NCBI GenBank assembly: GCA_026874595.1
Contig: CM049315.1
Coordinates: 5,950,664-6,014,663 of the forward strand
Direction: 5' to 3'
Length of the DNA stretch: 64,000 nucleotides
DNA from: Sipunculus nudus
Lineage: Eukaryota; Annelida; Sipuncula; Golfingiida; Sipunculidae
A model generated the notes under the pieces. That model saw only the letters and a list, made by a program, of their open reading frames with translations. It had not been told where the DNA came from and ran no database searches. Of the stretch, positions 1-14,100 are shown in pieces (within the stretch, counting starts at the first letter, position 1; the number at the start of each line of letters is the position of its first letter). The position numbers were made by a program, and so were the translations under genes.

Positions 1-1967
1 TTAAATTCCTTTAGAACATATTATGTCAAGAACTGTTAAAGTGAATGCAGTGGGATGTATATTAATGTAATCTTTGCATTGGGTCAAAGATTTCTTAATA
101 AATATGACCATCATTTATGAAAGCTCAGTACAGTTGGCTTGTATTGAATAAAAAATAATATTGAAGCACCCGTTTCACAATAATTCTTGCTTGGATTTCC
201 TTGATCTTTTGCTATATTTTGATCTTATATGTGGCCTGTGTGGTATTCCTTTTGAGACTGACAGGTATCGAGCAAGCTGTGGGATTAGTTCCTGATAGCT
301 CAACAACCATACATTTTGCCTCAGACCATCATTCACTATGTTTTAACTAGACAATTATGATAAGAATTTATGGCAATGAAGAAAGTTTAAACAAAATTGG
401 CATATAGGTTCTGCAACAATTTTACTAGTTGTGAATCGCAGCCCATATTGTCGAAAGGTCATGCTTGGCAGCTGAGCGTCATGACCCATGGGTCACTTGT
501 TAATAAAAATTATATTGGCACAATATTTGTTATTAAATTTTAATAAATAGTTAAACTCTTTTATTATATGTGCTGCTTATAAGTTATATGACCAAGTCAA
601 AATCTGTGTGACAATAGCACTCTATTTGTTAATAAAATAAATGAAATCAATCCTCTTCCCTATCTCCAAAGATATTATCAAAATCATACATAAGCTAAAC
701 ACCAACAACTCATAAAAAAGCTTATATTTATTACCACACAAAACCAGCATGTGCCTCTTTCCCAAATCATTTTTTATCATATATAACAGCTGAGCGCCGT
801 GACCCATGGGTCCCTTGTTTTTTAATCTGATAGATAGATAAGGCGTTATGCTTGTATAATCTGAAAATTGAAAGGAATTGGTCAAAAAGAGTAGCTTATA
901 AATATTCAAGTTTTCATACACCATGTTAATTGTTGTTTACATCAAGCCGACCCAGTACAGTCACTGGGTCTGCAGTATGCTAGAGCACTATTACTTTATT
1001 TTCACAGCTTGTACACATAAGAATTGAATCTTTTATAATCTTCAATGTGAAAGCAATTGGTCAATAACTGTGGCTTTTATTAAAGTTTTCAACCACCATG
1101 TCAAGTATTGTTTAGATCAGCCCAGTCCAGTGCAGTGGTATGCAGAGAGTCTCAGAGCTACAGCCCTGGCCTCCAAAACCTATTTCATAACTCATTTGAC
1201 TCCTGGCTCCCTTTAACCAGATTAGCTAGGTTCCCCTCAGTTGCACATTTTTGCCTGTAAGCACTGTTGATTTAATTTCAAAGGAAGCAAATACATGGGT
1301 TTAAGCTTTTAAGATCGTAAATTTGGAAGCATTTGATAAAATTGTAGCTTTTATTCATGTTTTTTAGAAGACCATGTCATAAAATAACTGCTGTTTACAT
1401 CAGACATAGCCTATATGCCATAGGTGGTGTGGCCACTTGAGGCTGTTTATGTAACAATTGACAGGTTAAATAAAGAAGATGAACCTTAAACATTCAATGT
1501 TAAATTTATCTTTGGTTAAGACAGTTGATAAATTTTGGATTTTTTTTTAACAAAATAAATTTTCAGGATTAGAATCCCAAGCTCTGCATATTGCAAATTT
1601 ATGTTATTGATTTATTTGTTTTTAATATTAAAGTGTGATTAAATATTAGGATCTAATATAAGTGCTCATTGACATGTTTGAATATATATTATAAGGTTTA
1701 AATACTTTGTAGCATTTCATTCTTATCTCTTAAAGTTGGCTAGACCTTGCTATGAATAACACTGGTACACTTAATTAATCAGGAATATTGGGCAAACTTT
1801 CATGGGATTTAATTATAAGCTCACCTGGCTATATATCTAACTGTTGGAAACTATTACATTAACACATTTTTTGTTTGTTTTTTAAATGTATCCTTTCATA
1901 TAATACTTAGGCCCATAACTATTTTCCTTGTTGTATCTTTAAATGGTTTCAGGCTAGAAATGCAGAT
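1..1967. other. Upstream intron or flank without recognised exon
   Basis: AT-rich sequence with two fragments of repeat F. The exchanger's earlier exons should lie upstream of 2527, but no stretch here has convincing splice sites plus family sequence. Confidence 0.5.
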
Positions 1968-2346
1968 GCAATGTATACCTAACTGGCTTGTTATAACTTG
2001 CTTATTAAATTTAGTTTATACTCATTTGAATATGGTAAATTTACATTTTTTTCACAGCATTTTAATTCAGTTAATAAATGAAATGCGTATTATTATGCTT
2101 TAGCTCATGTCCATTATTCTATAATTTACAGGGTTTAGTTAATCCCCTGTAGATATATTTACATGCCTATTACAGTTACATAGCTGAAATACTGAAACTT
2201 TTACAAATACATGTGTGTGATCATGAGAGGCTCCTCCATCTTTCATGTGGTCAATAAAAATGCTCAGTCAACACAACCATTAAGATTTTTTTACAATATT
2301 CTCAGAATCATTTTCAGCTAAGCACCATGACCCACAGGTCCCTCGT
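1968..2346 (+). repeat. Dispersed repeat F, copy 1
   Basis: It shares with 46287-46565 the stretches TATACCTAACTGGCTTGTTA, TCCATTATTCTATAATTTAC and GCTAAGCACCATGACCCACA, in the same order and orientation. Fragments of its right end (GCTGAGCGTCATGACCCATG) also occur at 471-503 and 788-822. It lies just upstream of exon 1. Confidence 0.6.
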
Positions 2347-2526
2347 TGTGTACTGTGTCAGTTGTACATAAAATAGCAAAAAATATGTATTGACATTTTG
2401 TAAATTTAGAATATTATTGAATGTGTGTCACTGGACAGGACCTACTTTAAATGAGGAGACTGGCATTGCTCTTAATTCTGTTAATACTTTCTAAATTTGA
2501 CTTATAGTATATAATCTTGCCCACAG

Positions 2527-3433
2527 AGGTCAGCACTATAGGACTGGGGAACATTCTGTATGTGGTTCTATTTGGATGGTGGGTGGCTCTGGTCTACATG
2601 GTTGTCTCTCTGCTCATGTTCATCACAGTATTAGGATGGCGCCATGGTCAGTATCAGCAACTTATGGCTTCACCCTTGAGCCTAGTGTATTTTCAAATGG
2701 TTATTAAAACACTTTCATTGGGCCTGTAAATATATTAGTGTGTAAAGCCCATTGGTACCAGAGGTAATTTACATGTGTGAACAATTTGAAATAAGTATGT
2801 GTTGAATTTGCATAAAAGTTTTTCCAATAAGGGGAAATCAGATGGGATGTTTTTAAATTCCATTTCCAAAACAAACCTGGATTATAAAACTTTAAATTGT
2901 CATAATTACATGACCCATATTCAGTTACTTTCTTTGCCATAATTAATATCTCAGAAGTAGTTTAAAGGGTTAATGAATCCAGTATGCACAGTTAGAACTA
3001 TTTGTGTAAAATGTGAAAATATATATGTTGTCCTGCATTAATCCTTTCACTTAGGACTTATAGCTTGGTAACTGTAACTTCAATCAAATCCCCATCACCT
3101 TGTGTTTACAAGGCCAACCAACATATTACAGCTTTAGTACACTGGGATGTCACATGGTTCCTTAGACATATGGTCTCATTTATATCCCAAAAAGGTTGTT
3201 TCCATCACTGTAGCTTCCTAGTGAATAATACATGGCTTAGCCATGTAACAGAATGCATATTCTCAGGTCACTAATTTGTTGTAAGGTTAATTGAATGTTT
3301 GAAAAGATTATGTATTTATGGTTAACTTATGGCAAATATCCACTGTTTTTAAATTGATGAATATTTTTCAGGTATTTTTTGCTTGAAGCTTGCTAGGTAC
3401 TTTTTTTGGCCATTTGACAAGTTTGTGTTGCAG
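2527..3433 (+). CDS. CAX exons 1-2 of the window: first hydrophobic segment
   Basis: Exon 2527-2646 follows the acceptor cccacag and ends at CATG before donor gtcagt (phase 1). It encodes GLGNILYVVLFGWWVALV and a further membrane stretch ending FITVLGWRHG. Exon 3372-3433 follows ttttcag and ends at TTGCAG before gtaaga (phase 0), encoding KLARYFFWPFDKFVLQ. An acceptor 2 bases further on (after 2528) would change the first intron phase from 1 to 0 without changing the downstream frame. Confidence 0.8.
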
Positions 3434-6400
3434 GTAAGATTCCTTTTATCTTTCAGTCCCACAGATATTTTTAGCAAACCTGTGAGCTTATGACATGGTG
3501 TTGGGGTTTTCTGTATGATAACCTATACTATCTCATGAAAGGCAAGAGCTAGCATTACCAAATTTGAATAAAAAAATTAGTCATTTGAAAAACTTTATTG
3601 GATTGAGCTTAATTTTTTGTTAACTGCATTGACTTAGATTTTACAAGGGGAAATCTATAAAAAAATTTTTAAATCTTCTTCTCTAAAGTTGTCTTGATAA
3701 ATTTTTAGTATTTTACAGAAATAAGGGGTCTGCATAAACACCCACAATATGTGTTGGGTACCTGTGATGAAGCTCCCACTTAACCTGGATTTAGGCTGTG
3801 CTTCCATTTATCTGCAAATCTGGTTGGCACATGGAGTCTGTAGTGTTCTAAAAAGGCATCCTTCTATTTGAGATGAGCTGTTTCCATGTGAACATATTTG
3901 TGCTCTCCTTATATGCTTCTGCACAAATGGACCACCTTGAAACAGATGGGGGAATAAGGCAATTTGTGGATTTCAAAAAAAGACATCTTTCAGCAGTCTC
4001 AGCCCTATGGTCAGGTCACTGGAAGTAGTTTAAATATGGGCTATTGTCTTTGAAGTAGTTTAAATATGGGCTGGTGTCTTTGAAGTAGTTTAAATATGGG
4101 CTGGTGTCTTTGAAATAGTTCAAATATGGCCTGGTGTCTTTAAAGTAGTTTATATATGGGCTGGTGTCTTTGAAGTAGTTTATATATGGGCTGGTGTCTT
4201 TGAAGTAGTTTAAATATGGCCCGGTGTCCTTGAAGTATCCAAAGAAACAAGGAAGGTTGTCTTTCAGGAATGATATTTCTGGAAACATATTTAAGGGGTC
4301 AGTGCACTACAGAGCATGTGTATGTATGCAGACTTGCAGATACATAGAAAACTGTCTTAAAAGCCAAAATGATATCAATAGATTTTTGCATTGTAATACA
4401 CCATTTATTTTAAACTATTTCTGTCATGCTCTGTTTGCCATAATACATTGATTCTGTGCTACCAACAAGTGAGAAGAGATGCTTAAGTCTGTCATTGGTG
4501 GCTTTAATTATACCTTTTTTGCATTACTGTATGAAAACTGTTGCACCAGAGCCATTACGAACAATATCCGTAGTTTTATTCGTTTTACAGTGAATCTGTA
4601 TCAGCTAATTTGTTACCTTGATTCACAATTTTTAGACACATGACAGCTACACAGTAAGTGTACAAGGTTCTTGATTTTATAAATCTGATATGAATTTGTT
4701 TTTTTAGCGAACCTGTGAGCTTATGCGATGGTGCGGCGTCGTCCGTCGTGTGTTGTGCGTTGTGCGTCGTGCGTCATCTGTACGTTAACCATAGCTATCT
4801 CAAAAATGGCAGGAGCTAGCATCACCAAATATTTTGCAAATAATCAGTCATCCAAAAAACTATATCGGATTTTGTTTATTTTTTTTCTAACTTCATTTTC
4901 TTAGATTTCAGAGGGAAAAAGCTAAAAAAGCTTTAAAAATCTTCTTCTCCGAAAATGTCCAGCCAAATTGTCCAATATTTCACAGAAATGATCCCTGGAA
5001 CAATTTTTCTCAAGTTTGTTCGAATCGTTCCAGTTTGGAGATTTTTGGCTGAGTTACAGGAAGTTGAACTTCCTGTTTGTTACCTGTGCAAAAAAGCATA
5101 TTAAAATTTAAATCTCAGAAACGGCTGGAGCTATCATCACCAAATTTTATGCCAATGTTACTCACATAAGTCATATCTGAAATTGAGGTATTGGTGGCGC
5201 CACCTGCATCGGCCTTTTTTGTACGGGGTCATCAGTGCCTGTATCACACTGAGGGCTACAAAAAACTTCTTCTCTGAAACCATATGGCCAAAATGTTTAA
5301 TATCGCTCAGAAATGATCCTAGGGTAGTGCTTTCTGAAGTCTGTTCAAATGGTCTCAGTTCAGTGACTTTTGGCTAAGTTATGGGAAGCTGAATTTAGTC
5401 ATATGCCATAACAGCCCATTTTAGCTCAGTGGCTACAAAGATCTTCTTCTCAAAAACCACTAGGCCAAATTCTTAAATCTCACACATTAATTATCCTTAG
5501 ATGTTGATAATTCAAGTTTGTTCAAATGGTTTTGGTTCAGTGCTTTTTGGCTGAGTTACAGGAGCTGAACTTGGCCAGTTTGCTGCATCTTCCTATATGA
5601 GTTATAAACCTGCAAAACGTTTTTCAACTGATGCCACTGAAGCCAGTTTGTTAAATATTTTACAAGAATAATCCCTACAATTATTCTTATAGTAATTGTC
5701 ATTAATGGTTCCACATGAATTATGTTTGGCTGAATTATGGAGCTTGAATTGAGTCATTTTATCATATATGTTAGCTGTGTGATGCTGTTACATCTAGCCT
5801 GGCACCAGTTTATCAGCATCTATTACATCATGCCACTAGACATTTAGATTTCAGGTTATCTTTGGTTAATATTGACAAGAAAGTTTTTTTTAAAAGCTTT
5901 TAAAAAATTTAGATTTATGATTTAAGTTATTCATCATACCAGGCAATGTTACAATCATGGATATTCAGCTCTCTGTGGCTAAATAAAGACAACTGTACTT
6001 GGATTATATATTATTTGTATACCTACTCAACTAAATTCAAGAATTTGCCATCAATGAGATATATCTGTATATTAATTATGCATTCAGTATGTATCCATAA
6101 TAATTTTACATATATTCCTGATTTCTTTCTCATAAAAAGTCAGCTGAAAAGCATTTTGTATTGGGAAAATAAATTTCAAAGTTATTACAAGTAGGGACCA
6201 CTTTTGTGTACAGATGGCAGCACTTGGTTTACCATTGGCAGATTGCCAGTGCCTTGATGTTGGCCATTAGCCAAGATGATGTCAGCTCTATAAATAGTTT
6301 TGGCACAGTGCCAGGATTGGAAGAAGTGCAGCCAGGTATAGGTCAAGAGTTCACTCAGTGCAGTAGCTGCATTCTATTTATAGCTTTGGCAGACTGCTCA

Positions 6401-8117
6401 CTGCATCATATTTGGCAGGAAAGTGCAGCCTGAATCTATTTATAGCTTTGGCAGACTGCCAACTGTGTCAGATTATGCAACAGGTCAAGAGTTCACTCAG
6501 TGAAGCTAGGTACAGGTCAAAAGTTCACTCAGTCTAGCCAGGTGCAGGTCAAGGGTTCACTCAGTGCAGTAGCTTGAGGCAGCAATTTGTCACAGGTCAC
6601 TCGGGGGCAACTGCCTTACTCACCTAAGCCTTTCAGCCCAGTGCATCAAACTCTGGGGAAGTTTGATGTATTGGGTGGATATTTTTACCTGTCTATGCGT
6701 CTTTGATGGTATTCTCATTTACAAGACAGGTGGTGCCACCTACATTGACTTTTGCAGTGTATGCGCCTGCTTATTTCTACAGAGGAATTTTATACATCAG
6801 CCTAAAATTGGGCATGTATATACATATCGGGTAGCTTTATAGTGTACAAAACTGGTGGCGCCACGTACAATAATTTTTGCACAGTGTATGTCCCTGCTTA
6901 TTTCATAGGAGGGGTTTGGTGCTGGTGGTGCCAGCTACAATCATTGTATCCGCCAAAACAGAGTTTTGCGGATACTTTGTTTTCAGTCGGACGCCGAAGC
7001 TGCAGCCATTGCCGCATAGGTTTCCGGAGAACTCCTCCATAACCACTGGGCAGGATTTTTTTAAAATTCGGAATTATGATCGGTCATATGTGAACTGCTG
7101 CGCCCTCATTTTTGGTTGACCTCTGACCTTTCCTCTCTGCTGAGTGTCCATTTGTGTGTCTGTTTCCACACATAAACCCACATATCTCGGGAACCGTTTG
7201 ACCGATAAGGCTAAAGATTTTGCACAAATGTAGCCCTTGGAAATCTTTATAACAGACACTAAAAATGGTGGTGCCACCTGCAACCATTTTTGCACAGCGT
7301 CCATCTGTTCATCAGCCTTGGTATAAAAACACTCATAACTCTGCATTGGTTGGACTTATCCACCTGAAATTTTGCATGTGTATACATCCTGGACAGCTTT
7401 CTTGATTTTATGACAGGTGGCGCCACCTACATACATATTTTGGCTGCAGACATCCAGGCTATTATGCAACACACCTCACTCTATTTCCCCTTGCCACTCA
7501 ATCTATGCCTCACTTCACCTTTCCCACTCTGATTTTGGCAGATACACGTAGTCGCTCGTTGACTACCCATATTCTAGTTTTTGTGTTGTGTGCACCCATG
7601 CCAGAATTGCAGCAGTGATGTTTGTTTAATTGTTTCTTGTTCTAAGTGATTAGTACTTGCATTGTTCATATACATGTTACACATGTTCTTGAAAAGTAAT
7701 GGTCCAGCATTGAAGCATTATACCTGGTGTAATCTCATTGCACAGGTTTGCATTAGGCCTGTAGGCCTTGTTTTTATTTAAATTTTAACAGATCAACATT
7801 GACTGGGATAAAAAATGAGCAAAAATATGCTGACCCCATCCATGTTTTTACATGATTGGTAATCTCTTTATTTATTCAAGTCCATAAAGAGAGAGTGTTG
7901 AAATGAAGCAGAGTATTTGGAATACTCTTGTCTATTATTTTTTTTTTACCTTTTTTATTGATTTAAAAGTACAAATTACTATAAAGGACTTCTTGAGAAA
8001 TAAAAAAACTCTGTATTTCCTGCCCCTAATGCAAAGAAAAATTTCAAAATGCATCTGCATTTTTAAAATCAAATATCCTATTAGAACATGAATTGAGAAA
8101 TAAATGCTCATACTCAT

Positions 8118-8164
<47 letters not shown>

Positions 8165-11100
8165 ATATAGTATATATATTAGATATATATGATGTATATT
8201 ATATATAATATATTTATTATACCTAATATCATTTGTTTTGTTAATTTGCATGTATTTTATGGGTAAAAATAACCAACAAATGCCCATCCTATCCCAGCCA
8301 CTGTTTGTGATGTCTGTAAAATTTTACACCAGAACAGGTATAGGAATAATTGTACAGACTGTGTTATTGATAAAACTATTTTTTATCTTTTTCTTGCACT
8401 AACAAAGAGTGTCAGTGTGTATCACAGAAAAACACTCCTTATGAGACAGTCATGCTACATTGGTTCTAACAATCCTCCCACTCAACCACTGCTTTCCACT
8501 GCTGAACCACTCCATTGTTTGCTTTGTGCCATTGATCATTAGCTGATTATATTATGTCTGACTAAGTGTGAAACCTGCAAAACTTGGCTTTTTCTTGACC
8601 TTATCTATGTTCTTGCTTTGGCATCCAAGCTTCTCACCTGCTAAGGTAAATTAGGAGTTATTATACCTTCAATTATTAATGCAGCAGATGATGCATTACT
8701 GAAAAAAAAACGATTATAATTCAAATCTGTTTAATGTTTTTTACTTCTAAATTATAGTGGAACAGGTCTGACTGAAAGACCACCTGTCTTTGAAGACCAC
8801 CTGTCTTTTAAGACCACCCTTGAGTGAACTGAAAGCTACACATTGGTTATAACTGACCTGTGTAATAATACCATCTCTATTCATTTTGTTTGATCCTATG
8901 ACTAAGAAAAGGTCTAAATTTGGTTTATGTAAATTGAATTTACTGTTAATATCTGATTAGTCCATTTGAGTTTTATTAAGGTAATACCAGAAAATCAATA
9001 TAACCTGTACAATAACAGTATAGTGTACATGACTACAAGTGCATGCAGTTTTCATTTAAGAGCTCTGTTTCAGGGTCTCTGTACCTATGAAATTCATGTA
9101 CATATGATGATATATAAATTGATTGGTTTAATGTGTAGTGTTCCCACCTTCTGAGATGTAAATAATGGCCTGTAGATGGCACTGTAGTTTAAATAATGAG
9201 GATTAATCATACCTTATGATTATCAATGGTATGCCACTCTGTCACTATTCAGTATTTCCGTTTTCAGCAAGCCTGTGAAGCTTGGTGCCTTGGAGCTTTT
9301 TATTAGGTATCTGCATTAATTTAGATTTTATAGAGATAAAGCTTTAAAACCTTTAAAAATCTTTTCTGAAACTGTCCAGCCAAATTGTCCAATATTTCAC
9401 AGAAATGATCCCTGGAACAATCTCTCTCAAGTTTGTTCAAATGGTTCCAGTTCAGAGGTTTTTGGCCGAGTTACGGGAGGTTGAACTTAGTCATCTGTCC
9501 AAAAAAGCTCACTAAAATTAAAATCTCAGAAACGGCTAGAGCTGTACTCACCAAATTTTATACCAATGTTTGTCACATATGTCATATCTGATTTTGAGGT
9601 ATTGGTGGAGCCAGTGTGTTTTTTACAAGCGAAAATGTAATTTTAAACTCTTCTTACTTATACACTGATTTATGATGAAACTGTTAAGCTGATTGGTTTA
9701 AACTTTACAAGAATTATTCTGTGGTAGGGTTCTGCCAGTTTTATAAGAATAGATTGGGTAAATACAGTTTAAAAAAAACATTGTAGCCAATTAAAAAAGG
9801 CTTTCTGTATTTGAAAACAGATTTGACAACATAATGAGTTTCAGCATCCAAGTCAATAGGTCACTCAGTACAAACAGGTGGGGTCCAGACATCACCATGG
9901 CAACTGACCTGGCAGGGGGGGGGGGGGGGATGTCTAGACAATGTGTCTAGACGTCTAGACATAGAATCTAGACGTCTTGACACAATGTCTAGATGCAGAA
10001 TTCCCAGATTATTGGAACTATATCTTTCAACTGTTTGAAAAAACTTGGTTAGCATTTTAAGCAAATTGGGTTTATCATCAGGTCACATGTGAACTGCTGC
10101 GTCCTCATTTTTGGTTGACCTCTGACCTTTCCTCACTGCCCAGTGTCCATTTGCGCGTCTGTTTCCACACATATAAACCCCCATATCTTGGGAACTGTTT
10201 GACAGATCAGGCTAAAAATTTTGCACAAATGTAGCCCTTTGATAGCTTTATAACATACACTAAAAATGGTGGCGCCACCTGCAACCATTTTTGCACAGCG
10301 TCCATCTGTTCATCTGCTTTGGGATAATATCACTCATATCTCAGCAGTGGTTTGACTTATCCACCTGAAATTTTGCCGGTTTATACATCCTGGACAATTT
10401 TCTCGATTTTATGACAGGTGGCGCCACCTACATTCACGTTTACTCTGCAGACATCCAAGCTCGTATATCGGGAACCATATGACCAATTATGCCAAAATTT
10501 TGCATGTGTATAGATCTCACATAGCTCTTCATCATAAGTAAAACTGGCAGCACCACCTGCAACCATTTATGCACAGCACCCATCTGTTCATCTGCCTTGG
10601 GATAAAATTACTCATATCTCAGCAGTGGTTTGACTTTTCCACCTGAAAAATTTTGCAGGTTTATACATCTTGGACAGCTTTCTTGATTTTATGGAGCCAC
10701 CTACATTCACGTTTACTCTGCAGACATCCAAGCTCATATCTCGGGAACTGTTTGACCGAATGGGCCAAAATTTTGCATGTGTATAGATCTCACATAGCTC
10801 TTCATCATAGGCAAAACTGGTGGTGCCACCTGCAACCACTTATTCACAGTGTCCATCTGTTCATCTGCCTTGGGATAAAATCACCCATATCTCAGCAGTG
10901 GTTTGACTTATCAACCTGAAATTTTGCAGGTTTATACATCCAGGACAGCTTTCACGATTTATGACAGATTGCGCCACCTACATTCACGTTTACTCTGCAG
11001 ACATCCAAGCTCATATCTCAGGAACCGTTTGACCGATGGGCCAAAATTTTGCATTTGTATAGATCTCACATAGCTCTTCATCATAGGCAAAACCGGTGGT

Positions 11101-14100
11101 GCCACCTGCAACCACTAATGCAAAGTGTCCATCTGTTCATCTGCGCTTGGATAAAATCACTCATATCTCAGAAATGGTTTGACTTATCCACCTGAAATTT
11201 TGCAGGTTTATACATCCTAGACAATTTTCTCGATTTTATGACAGGTGGCGCCACCTACATTCACATTTACTCTGCAGACATCCAAGCTCATATCTCGGGA
11301 ACCTTTTGACTGATTGGGCCAAAATTTTGCTTGTGTATAGATCTCACATAGCTCTCCATCATAAGTAAAACTGGTGGCGCCACCTGCAACCACTTATGAA
11401 CACCGTCCATCTGTTCATCTGCCTTGGGATAATATCACTCATATCTCAGCAGTGGTTTGACTTATACACCTGAAATTTTGCAGGTTTATACATCCTGGAC
11501 AATTTTCTCGATTTTATGACAGGTGGCACCACCTACATTCACGTTTACGCTGCAGACATGCTAATTTGCAACACACCTCACTCTATTACCCTTGCCACTT
11601 AATCCATGCCTCACTTCACCCATCCGTTCTGATTTCTGCGGATACAGACAGTCGCTTATCGACTATCAATATTCTAGTTTTAAAAGTCCTAGTCTGAAAC
11701 TTGCAGGTCCGAAATGTCCATTTTGCTTAAATCGTAATGACTAAGGTAGATATGCAGGACTTAAAAGGATCAACATTAAATTTTAAAAGTAAACCTCCAT
11801 TCATACTCCCAAACTTCGCACAGGTTCGCATTAGGCCTGTAGGCCTTGTTTCAGTATGTATAAACAGATTTAGCAACAAGCCAAGATTAAGTCTCTATCT
11901 ATAAATAGCTTGACTGACTGGCAGCTTTTTCAGATTTGGTAACAGACCAAGTTTCAGTATGAATATATTTATAGCTTTAGCAAACTGCCAGCTGTATCAG
12001 ATTTGGCAACTAGTCAAGAGACAGTCAGTGCAGTAGCTACACATGGCACTTTAGCTTTGTCTGACTTGGTAGGTAACTGCCTTCCTCAGCAGAGCTGGCA
12101 ACAGGCCGAGTTTCAAACTGTATTTACTGTAGCTACACCTGACACATTTGCTTTGCTGTACTTTGGGGGCAACTGCCTTCCTCAGCTAAGTTTGATGTAT
12201 CGCCTTGAAATTTTGGCCTGTCCTTGCATCTTTGATGGCTTTCTTGTACACAAGAATGGTGTCACCACCTTCAATATATACCTCCTGCTTTAATTCTCAG
12301 GAGGGATTTGACTGATCAGCCTGAAATTATGCATGTCTGTACATCTCTGATAGTTTTGTTTTATACAATACTTGTGGCACCACCTTCAGTTGTTTTTTGG
12401 GTATCATGCATCTGTGCATATATCTCAAGAGTGGTTTGCATGTCAATACATAATTGATGGCTTTCTCATACACAAGACTTGTTGCACCACCTACAATTAT
12501 TTTTGTGTTGTGTACATCCATGCCAGTATTTCAGGAGTGATGTTTGTGTAATTGGTGCTTGTTGTCAGGGTAAAGATATTAAGTACTTGCTTAGTACATT
12601 GCGAGTCACACGTATTTGAAACGTAACCAAGTACTTTTCCAATAATTGTCAAGCATGTTGTCATAGAAGCATTATATACCTTTTGTCTATTTCATTGCAC
12701 AGGTTCACATTAGGCCTGTAGGCCATAATGTATTTTCATCTATATTATTATTGATGATAGCACTAAATCAAAGACATGCAATTCCTCTATTGACATGCCT
12801 TAGAAATGCTTTCTGAACTTAGCACATGGTAAACCAAATCCAGACAAATCTTATGCAAGAATGGATAATTTCACAGGCTTTAAAAATCATACTGTACGTG
12901 CTCCTCCAACACCAGTTTCAGTGTCCAATGCCTTTGTCAGAACTACAACCATAGCCAAGCCTCTATACTGCACAATTACAATTTATTGTCATTCTTAAAT
13001 CAGCTGTAGATATTTAAAAAAAGAAAGGTTTCAACAGGGTTAAGTTAACAATATATAATATATAAGTTAAAGTGATAGGTTTAGATGGACAGGTGTTTTG
13101 TATATAAGTAAATTTAATTTTTCATTAATATAAATTATTTTGATACAGATCACAACAACACACAGAATGCACTCAAAACCATCAACACCAGGGGGCAGCA
13201 GTGCTCCACAAAGTGGGGCAGAGGAAGAGGCCACTCCGTTACTAGGGGAGGTGGGACATGCTCATCCAAGGAGGCAGGACAGCTTCTGGGTAAATGAAAT
13301 CATGACATCACTTTTGAACTGCTGCATCAAGCAATTTTATTTTGATTTTCAGTATAAATTTATCCGTTTCAGTTCCAGCCCCTTGAACATTTCTTTCAAG
13401 AAAATAAAAAAAAAAAATAATTTGATACCGTTTCATTTTGTTGTGATGTGCTTTCACTTCTTTAGCAAAACAGTACTGTTTATAACATGTTGTCCAATGA
13501 CAATGTGAATTTTTTTATAGAAAATGTATAATAAAATATTTATCCTTCTGCACTTGTATCTGAAAAAAAATCTGCCTGATAATCCAACTTGTTTGTATCA
13601 GATGAAGAATCTGTAGCTGTGGTTTTTTATGTATCCTAGATTGTGAGCAGATTCTTCACTTCATATCATTGAAATAAGCATGCAGCTTTACTTCAACTTT
13701 TAAACAGATCATCAAACTTGACATGCAATGTTCACACATTTTTCAGCCAGATAATGAAATATTTGTTTGAATTTAAATTTTATGCTTGCACATTTCCTGT
13801 TACAGTTCTATGTCTCATTCTATCTGAATAATCATATTCATGATTTACCAGAGATAATGAATAAAACCAGTTGTGCAAATTCAATTTTTGAATAGTTAAA
13901 AAAGGCAAAATTAATATGCATGTTTACTGCTATGACTTTCAGAGACAACCATCCAGCTATGTGTGGCTCATACTTGGCTGCCCTCTAGTGGTCATTGCTC
14001 ACACTATAGCCTTCTTGTTGAGCTGGTTGATGGTGGTTTACATTCCAGTGTCCAAGGTATGACCATGGAGGTATATGGAGGAGAGATTACTCTGAATGTG

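Noticed and set aside
6842-7346. Short frames in family A copies (also at 10381-10919, 26007-26192, 52245-52542)
   Set aside because: The same peptides recur in each repeat copy and encode no recognisable domain; they are shadows of the repeat core.
13140-13508. 122-codon frame as an independent small gene
   Set aside because: Its first part is exon 3 of the exchanger (13149-13289); the rest is intron after donor gtaaat.
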